Positions 61,958 through 64,000 of a DNA stretch of 64,000 bases are shown here, piece by piece. Source of the stretch: Thermoleophilaceae bacterium (GTDB lineage Bacteria > Actinomycetota > Thermoleophilia > Solirubrobacterales > Thermoleophilaceae); NCBI GenBank assembly GCA_040901445.1, contig JBBDYQ010000025.1, positions 1 to 64,000 of the forward strand. Reading direction: 5' to 3'. The notes under the pieces are model-generated. The model saw only the letters and a program-made list of their open reading frames with translations, did not search any database and had not been told where the DNA came from. Every line of letters begins with the position of its first letter. Position 1 is the first letter of the stretch. A program made the position numbers and the translations under genes.

Positions 61958-62773
61958 ATGGCGAGCGACCCGCTAGAGCTCTTCCTGGCCGACATAGCGC
62001 GCTTCCCGCTGCTCAGCGCCGGGGAGGAACGCGACCTGGCGCGGCGCATCGAGCGCGGCGACGGCGCGGCGAAGGACCGCATGATCGAGTCCAACCTCCG
62101 CCTCGTGGTGGCGAACGCGAAGCGCTACCGCGGGCTCGGCCTGCCCTTCCTCGACCTCATCCAGGAGGGCATCCTCGGCCTGATCCGGGCCGTCGAGAAG
62201 TTCGATCACCGCAGGGGCTTCAAGTTCTCCACATACGCGACCTGGTGGATCCGCCAGGCGCTGCAGCGCGGTGTCCAGCACCACGCCCGCACCATCCGCG
62301 TGCCCGTGCACGTGGCCCAGCGGCTCCAGAAGCTGGGAGCCATAGAGCAGCGCCTGGCCACCGAGCTGGGACGCGACCCCAGCGACTCGGAGGTGGCCCG
62401 CGCGATGGAGCTCGGCGAGGCCGAGCTCGAGGAGCTGCGCGGGTCGGAGCGGGTGCCAGTGAGCCTCGAGTCCCCGGTCGGAGCCGACGGCGACACCGAG
62501 TTCGGGGCGCTCATCCCATTCGACGGGCCGGGCCCCCACGAGGACGTGGCCGAGGCACTCGAGGAGGAGTCGATTCGGCGCGCCCTGGAGCGCCTCGACG
62601 TCGAGGAGCGGCAGGTGATCGAGCTGCGCTTCGGCCTGGCCGGTGCGGAGCCCCGGACGCTGCGGGACGTCGCGCGCCGCGTCGGGCTGTCGGCGGAGGG
62701 CGTCCGCAAGGTCGAACGGCGTGCACTGGGCAGGCTCGCCGAGGAGCGCGAGCTCCAAGCCCTCGCCGCCTGA
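61958..62773 (+). CDS. RpoD-like sigma-70 family factor (short, group 2)
   Basis: A 271-aa sigma factor lacking region 1.1. It has region 1.2 ('[30 protein letters not shown]'), region 2 ('[28 protein letters not shown]', '[23 protein letters not shown]'), region 3 ('[14 protein letters not shown]') and region 4 ('[13 protein letters not shown]'-like, then '[24 protein letters not shown]'). The region 2.4 sequence is near that of the housekeeping factor, so it should recognise similar -10 elements. It likely serves stress or stationary phase, as known for such factors (inference). Confidence 0.93.
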   Translation: MASDPLELFLADIARFPLLSAGEERDLARRIERGDGAAKDRMIESNLRLVVANAKRYRGLGLPFLDLIQEGILGLIRAVEKFDHRRGFKFSTYATWWIRQALQRGVQHHARTIRVPVHVAQRLQKLGAIEQRLATELGRDPSDSEVARAMELGEAELEELRGSERVPVSLESPVGADGDTEFGALIPFDGPGPHEDVAEALEEESIRRALERLDVEERQVIELRFGLAGAEPRTLRDVARRVGLSAEGVRKVERRALGRLAEERELQALAA

Positions 62774-62826
62774 GACGTCCTAGGGCGAGGCACGGCGTCG
62801 CGCCGTGCGGTTAGCATGCCCGCCGC

Positions 62827-63312
62827 ATGGAGATTGTCATCTTCCTCGTCCCGTGGGTCCTCATCGGGATCGGGATCCTCTTCGTGTCGTTCTCGGGAGG
62901 GCCGGGCGAAGCCCGGCGCGCGTACCTGACCCGCGGCAACCGCGCGTTCGGGATCGCCATCCCGCTGATCTACATCGCGTTCGGCATCGCGGTGCCCGCG
63001 CTGGTGCTCTCCTCGCGCGAGGAGAACGCCGGCGCCACCGCCTCGCTGGCCAACGAGGACCTGTCCGCGGAGCTCGAGCGCGGCAAGGAGCTCTTCCGCC
63101 AGACGTGCGCCAGCTGCCACGACCTCGACGCGATCAACGCCAACGGGGTCACCGGGCCGGACCTCGACGAGATAGGCGAGGTCACGCCGGAGCGCATCGT
63201 CACGGCCATCCGCATCGGCGGCACGGGCGCAAATCGCATGCCCGCGGGGCTGGTCGAGGGCGAGAACGCCGAGGCCGTGGCAAGGTACGTGGCCGCGGTC
63301 GCGGGCAAGTAG
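62827..63312 (+). CDS. Membrane-anchored c-type cytochrome
   Basis: A 161-aa protein with two transmembrane helices (about residues 4-22 and 38-60) and an external class I cytochrome c domain. The haem is attached at CASCH (about residue 96-100), and 'NRMPAGLVEG' supplies the axial Met. Helix 'NAEAVARYVAAVAGK' ends the fold. It is probably a small electron carrier of a respiratory or oxidase chain. It requires the Ccm machinery, part of which is encoded at 32-35 kb. Confidence 0.88.
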   Translation: MEIVIFLVPWVLIGIGILFVSFSGGPGEARRAYLTRGNRAFGIAIPLIYIAFGIAVPALVLSSREENAGATASLANEDLSAELERGKELFRQTCASCHDLDAINANGVTGPDLDEIGEVTPERIVTAIRIGGTGANRMPAGLVEGENAEAVARYVAAVAGK

Positions 63313-63439
63313 CCGGACGGCGATAGCCGTCGCCCTCCCGCGTCCTCGCTCGCTCGCGTGCGGAGCACGCGTCGCTCGCTGCGTCCTTGGATGGCTCGGC
63401 TCTCGCCGCCCGGTGGCCGTCCGTCGAGGCTGCTAGGCT
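63313..63439. other. Intergenic region before the c-di-AMP riboswitch, no gene seen
   Basis: The gap between the cytochrome gene and the riboswitch holds no gene with a convincing start. It presumably contains the promoter for the riboswitch transcript. No clear -35/-10 pair was identified. Confidence 0.3.
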
Positions 63440-63597
63440 GCCGCCGTTCCGAATACGCCGAAGCGCCCGCATGGATGAAGCGGGGCGCGGGGGACCCGGT
63501 GGCCGGAAGGCCGGGGGCGAATCGCCGCCAAGGTGCGGCGTAGCGCAGCTCTTTCAGCGCGAGCCCGTCAGCTAACCCCGTAGGCCTACGAAAGAGA
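63440..63597 (+). ncRNA. Cyclic di-AMP riboswitch (ydaO/yuaA type)
   Basis: Conserved blocks of this class occur in order: CGAATACGCC, GCGGGGCGCGGGGGACCCGG (63480-63499), GGGGGCGAATCGCC (63513-63526), GGCGTAGCGC, and the signature GAGCCCGTCAGCTAACCCCGTAGGC (63561-63585, seen in two halves). It ends at GAAAGAGAGC beside the ATG at 63601, so it can control translation. The ydaO class normally turns off expression when c-di-AMP is high. Ends are approximate. Confidence 0.88.
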
Positions 63598-63600
63598 GCA

Positions 63601-63867
63601 ATGGACTCAGCGCACGCGCGCGCCGAGCGCGCTTACACAGAACTCAGCCGGCCGGCCCGGGCCGATCTGCGCCTCGTGGATGAGCCGCCGGCACGGGATC
63701 CGGAGACCGGAAGGCGGACCGTGACGATCCGCGGCCAGGTGGCCCCGCCACGCCGGCGCTCGCCGGCGGCCGCACAGATCTCCGCGCGACCCGATCGCGT
63801 GGCGATGTGGGCCGTGATGCTCGGCCTCTTCCTGGTCTTCATGGCCGTGGTCACCGCCACGCCGTAG
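63601..63867 (+). CDS. Small membrane protein under c-di-AMP riboswitch
   Basis: An 88-aa protein. A hydrophilic N-terminus of about 65 residues ('SAHARAERAYTELSRP', 'VTIRGQVAPPRRRSP') precedes one transmembrane helix (WAVMLGLFLVFMAVVTA) and a very short tail. No catalytic motif is visible. The basic N-terminus is predicted to lie inside. It follows the c-di-AMP riboswitch directly, so a link to cell wall or osmotic control is suggested by context only. GAGAG precedes the ATG. Confidence 0.7.
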   Translation: MDSAHARAERAYTELSRPARADLRLVDEPPARDPETGRRTVTIRGQVAPPRRRSPAAAQISARPDRVAMWAVMLGLFLVFMAVVTATP

Positions 63868-64000
63868 CCCGGGGAGGAGGGCCGGCGTAGCCGGCCCGGG
63901 CACGAGAGGCCGGATGCCGAAAGTCCCCATCAGGGCGCGGGGCAGGATGCCCCGCGGAGGATTCCTCCAAGCAACAGCGCAGCAACGGCCGCCCGCCCGG
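63868..64000. other. Three consecutive hairpins at the right edge
   Basis: In order: GGGCCGGC-GTA-GCCGGCCC (63879-63897), CGCGGGGCA-GGA-TGCCCCGCG (63936-63956), and GGAGGA-T-TCCTCC (63957-63969). The first can terminate the small membrane gene. The others may be the 5' leader of a gene beyond the window. No family was recognised. Confidence 0.45.

Overview
The window is a very GC-rich, densely packed chromosomal segment of an actinobacterium. A CGAAC-N4-GTTCG LexA box, GTG/TTG starts overlapping the previous stop (GTGA, TTGA), a 180-kDa-type NAD-glutamate dehydrogenase, an LPXTG-type protein and actinobacterial-looking c-di-GMP and c-di-AMP riboswitches all fit Actinomycetota. The overall gene style suggests class Thermoleophilia (Solirubrobacterales-like), but that is inference from gene style and not a phylogenetic result. 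There are no rRNA genes, insertion sequences, phage genes or CRISPR arrays. The content looks like core chromosome mixed with lineage-specific secreted proteins.

Layout, left to right. 1-9.2 kb: the 5' end of a GNAT acetyltransferase running off the edge, an AfsR/BTAD-type regulator, a secreted CocE/S15-type hydrolase, and three secreted proteins of unknown role (a small basic one, a 1062-aa protein with internal repeats, and a PKD-domain protein). 9.2-16.6 kb: NAD-glutamate dehydrogenase, a long acyl-CoA dehydrogenase with an apparent frameshift at its start, and a lipoprotein. 16.6-19 kb, minus strand: a patatin-like lipase, small hypothetical proteins, a 38-aa membrane peptide and a 5'-truncated SGNH hydrolase. 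19-25 kb: a GMC oxidoreductase, a secreted metzincin-like protease, a c-di-GMP-I riboswitch in front of a secreted TIM-barrel glycosidase-like protein, a GlsB/YeaQ membrane protein and a small secreted protein. 25-29.2 kb: a minus-strand five-gene unit (ArsB/NhaD-type transporter, CBS protein, histidine kinase, response regulator, thioesterase). 29.5-35.25 kb: a plus-strand unit (calcium-repeat LPVTG surface protein, anchored protein, cupin, CcmE, CcmF, CcmI-like protein, SecG). 35.2-44 kb: DsbA-like protein, epoxide-hydrolase-like enzyme, class III nucleotide cyclase, MpaB-type oxygenase, PucR-type regulator, GGDEF/HD-GYP protein, and a GcvH-like/SCP2 fusion. 44-52.8 kb: tRNA-Leu(GAG), lexA with SOS box, a zinc-ribbon protein, aldose epimerase, RNase P RNA, and gltB-gltD. 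52.8-64 kb: a CaiB CoA-transferase divergent from a TPP enzyme, aldehyde dehydrogenase, an SMR transporter/FAD oxidase/HAD phosphatase operon, a penicillin-acylase-type hydrolase, an RpoD-like sigma factor, a membrane cytochrome c, and a c-di-AMP riboswitch in front of a small membrane protein.

How it fits together. Glutamate metabolism is represented on both sides, by catabolic NAD-GDH and by GOGAT. Cytochrome c maturation (CcmE/F/I-like) sits in the same window as a c-type cytochrome. Several second-messenger parts occur here: a class III cyclase, a GGDEF/HD-GYP protein, a c-di-GMP riboswitch and a c-di-AMP riboswitch. Secreted or surface proteins are numerous. The most notable items are the two riboswitches and their unusual downstream genes, the GcvH-like/SCP2 fusion, the surface protein heading the cytochrome c maturation unit, and several perfect or near-perfect inverted repeats in promoter regions. 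Functions are read from sequence motifs by eye and no database search was run.
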